The notes under the pieces: model-generated
Database searches by the model: none
What the model was told of the DNA's origin: nothing
Seen by the model: the letters and a program-made list of their open reading frames with translations, nothing else
Assembly: GCA_937969125.1 (NCBI GenBank)
Contig: CALBVA010000161.1
Coordinates: forward strand, 1-5,530
From: an uncultured Verrucomicrobiales bacterium
Lineage (GTDB): Bacteria; Verrucomicrobiota; Verrucomicrobiia; Verrucomicrobiales; Akkermansiaceae
Reading direction: 5' to 3'
Length of the DNA stretch: 5,530 nucleotides
Shown here: positions 5,264-5,530 of the stretch, piece by piece
Layout of the letters: every line of letters begins with the position of its first letter
How positions within the stretch are numbered: position 1 is the stretch's first letter
Program-made: the position numbers and the translations under genes

Positions 5264-5530
5264 ATGAAACGGAAAGCGGTCGCTTTTCGAATGAGCCTTT
5301 TTGAAAATTTCGTGCGCCTCAGCTACGAGCTTCGGTTGCTCTGCCGACAGATCGCGTTCCTCGCTGGGATCTGTCTGGAGGTCGTATATCTGGACCGGAG
5401 CCTTCGGGTTATCCATCATCTTATATTGCACCGCCTTCCAGCGGAGGTCTTTTCCACAGCGCACAGCGCGGCGCCCCCCGATGGAGGGGAATTCCCAGTA
5501 GAGGTAATCGTGCTGTGCCTGCTCACCGCC
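5252..5530 (-). CDS. Sulfatase (arylsulfatase-type, S1 family), C-terminal fragment
   Basis: The last 92 residues are visible; the gene continues past the right edge. The segment begins GGEQAQHDYLYWEFPS, continues GGRRAVRCGKDLRWKAVQY, then QIYDLQTDPSEERDLS and AHSKSDRFPFHWEK. This is the standard C-terminal subdomain of type I sulfatases of the arylsulfatase A class: H-DYLYWEF, RxAVRxGxxKAV, the LYDLxxDPxExxDL turn, then a final helix and A-H-x-x-S-x-x-F. These enzymes hydrolyse sulfate esters, often on algal polysaccharides or glycosaminoglycans in marine relatives, and are normally exported. The catalytic Cys/Ser (C/S-x-P-S-R) and metal ligands lie in the unseen N-terminal part, so activity and substrate cannot be judged. 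The codon at 5464 is a GTG internal to the frame, not a start. The stop at 5252-5254 is 3 nt from the next gene's ATG, and its last codons carry that gene's ribosome site. Confidence 0.93.
   Translation of the reverse strand, partial: GGEQAQHDYLYWEFPSIGGRRAVRCGKDLRWKAVQYKMMDNPKAPVQIYDLQTDPSEERDLSAEQPKLVAEAHEIFKKAHSKSDRFPFHWEK

Noticed and set aside
1..5530. CRISPR array, tRNA, rRNA, insertion sequence or phage module
   Set aside because: No spaced direct repeats, cloverleaf-like segments, transposase-like frames with terminal inverted repeats or phage genes were seen.

Overview
The window looks like a chromosomal piece of a Verrucomicrobiota bacterium, probably of the Rubritaleaceae/Akkermansiaceae/Verrucomicrobiaceae type. 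The evidence is a PEP-CTERM protein ending in the sorting tail PEPSSALLGG...LLLLRRRR, a DUF1501 protein with a twin-arginine-like leader, a type I sulfatase, a DUF6941 protein and moderate GC content. This is an inference from gene content, because no rRNA or other phylogenetic marker is present. Shine-Dalgarno sequences are mostly weak or absent, with one clear exception.

Layout. Only the left edge is read on the + strand: the C-terminus of an unrecognised protein (to 194), followed by what I read as a decayed phospholipase D-like gene (191-422). Everything from about 460 to the right edge is on the - strand. In transcription order (right to left) it holds: the C-terminus of a sulfatase (5252-5530); a stand-alone DsbD N-terminal-domain protein coupled to it with a 3-nt gap (4418-5248); a DUF1501 protein (2893-4356); a DUF6941 protein (2368-2787); a short-chain dehydrogenase/reductase (1426-2241); and a choice-of-anchor E PEP-CTERM protein (526-1197). 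Two good intrinsic terminators separate units: one after the DUF6941 gene (2306-2343) and one after the PEP-CTERM gene (460-493). The latter lies between the two convergent gene blocks.

How the genes relate. The sulfatase and the DsbD-like protein form an evident operon of exported proteins. DUF1501 may be read through from it or have its own promoter. The DUF6941 gene has a convincing sigma-70-type promoter so close to its ATG that a leaderless mRNA is predicted. The SDR and the PEP-CTERM protein look like independent single-gene units. The cargo as a whole (exported sulfatase, DUF1501, exosortase substrate) fits a marine polysaccharide-degrading, surface-protein-rich lifestyle, but nothing here proves a pathway.

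The items most worth a second look are the three-frame pseudogene at 191-422, the sulfatase/DsbD-alpha coupling, and the predicted leaderless promoter at 2795-2823. I saw no CRISPR array, tRNA, rRNA, insertion sequence or attachment site, and no clear sign of a previously undescribed multi-gene system.
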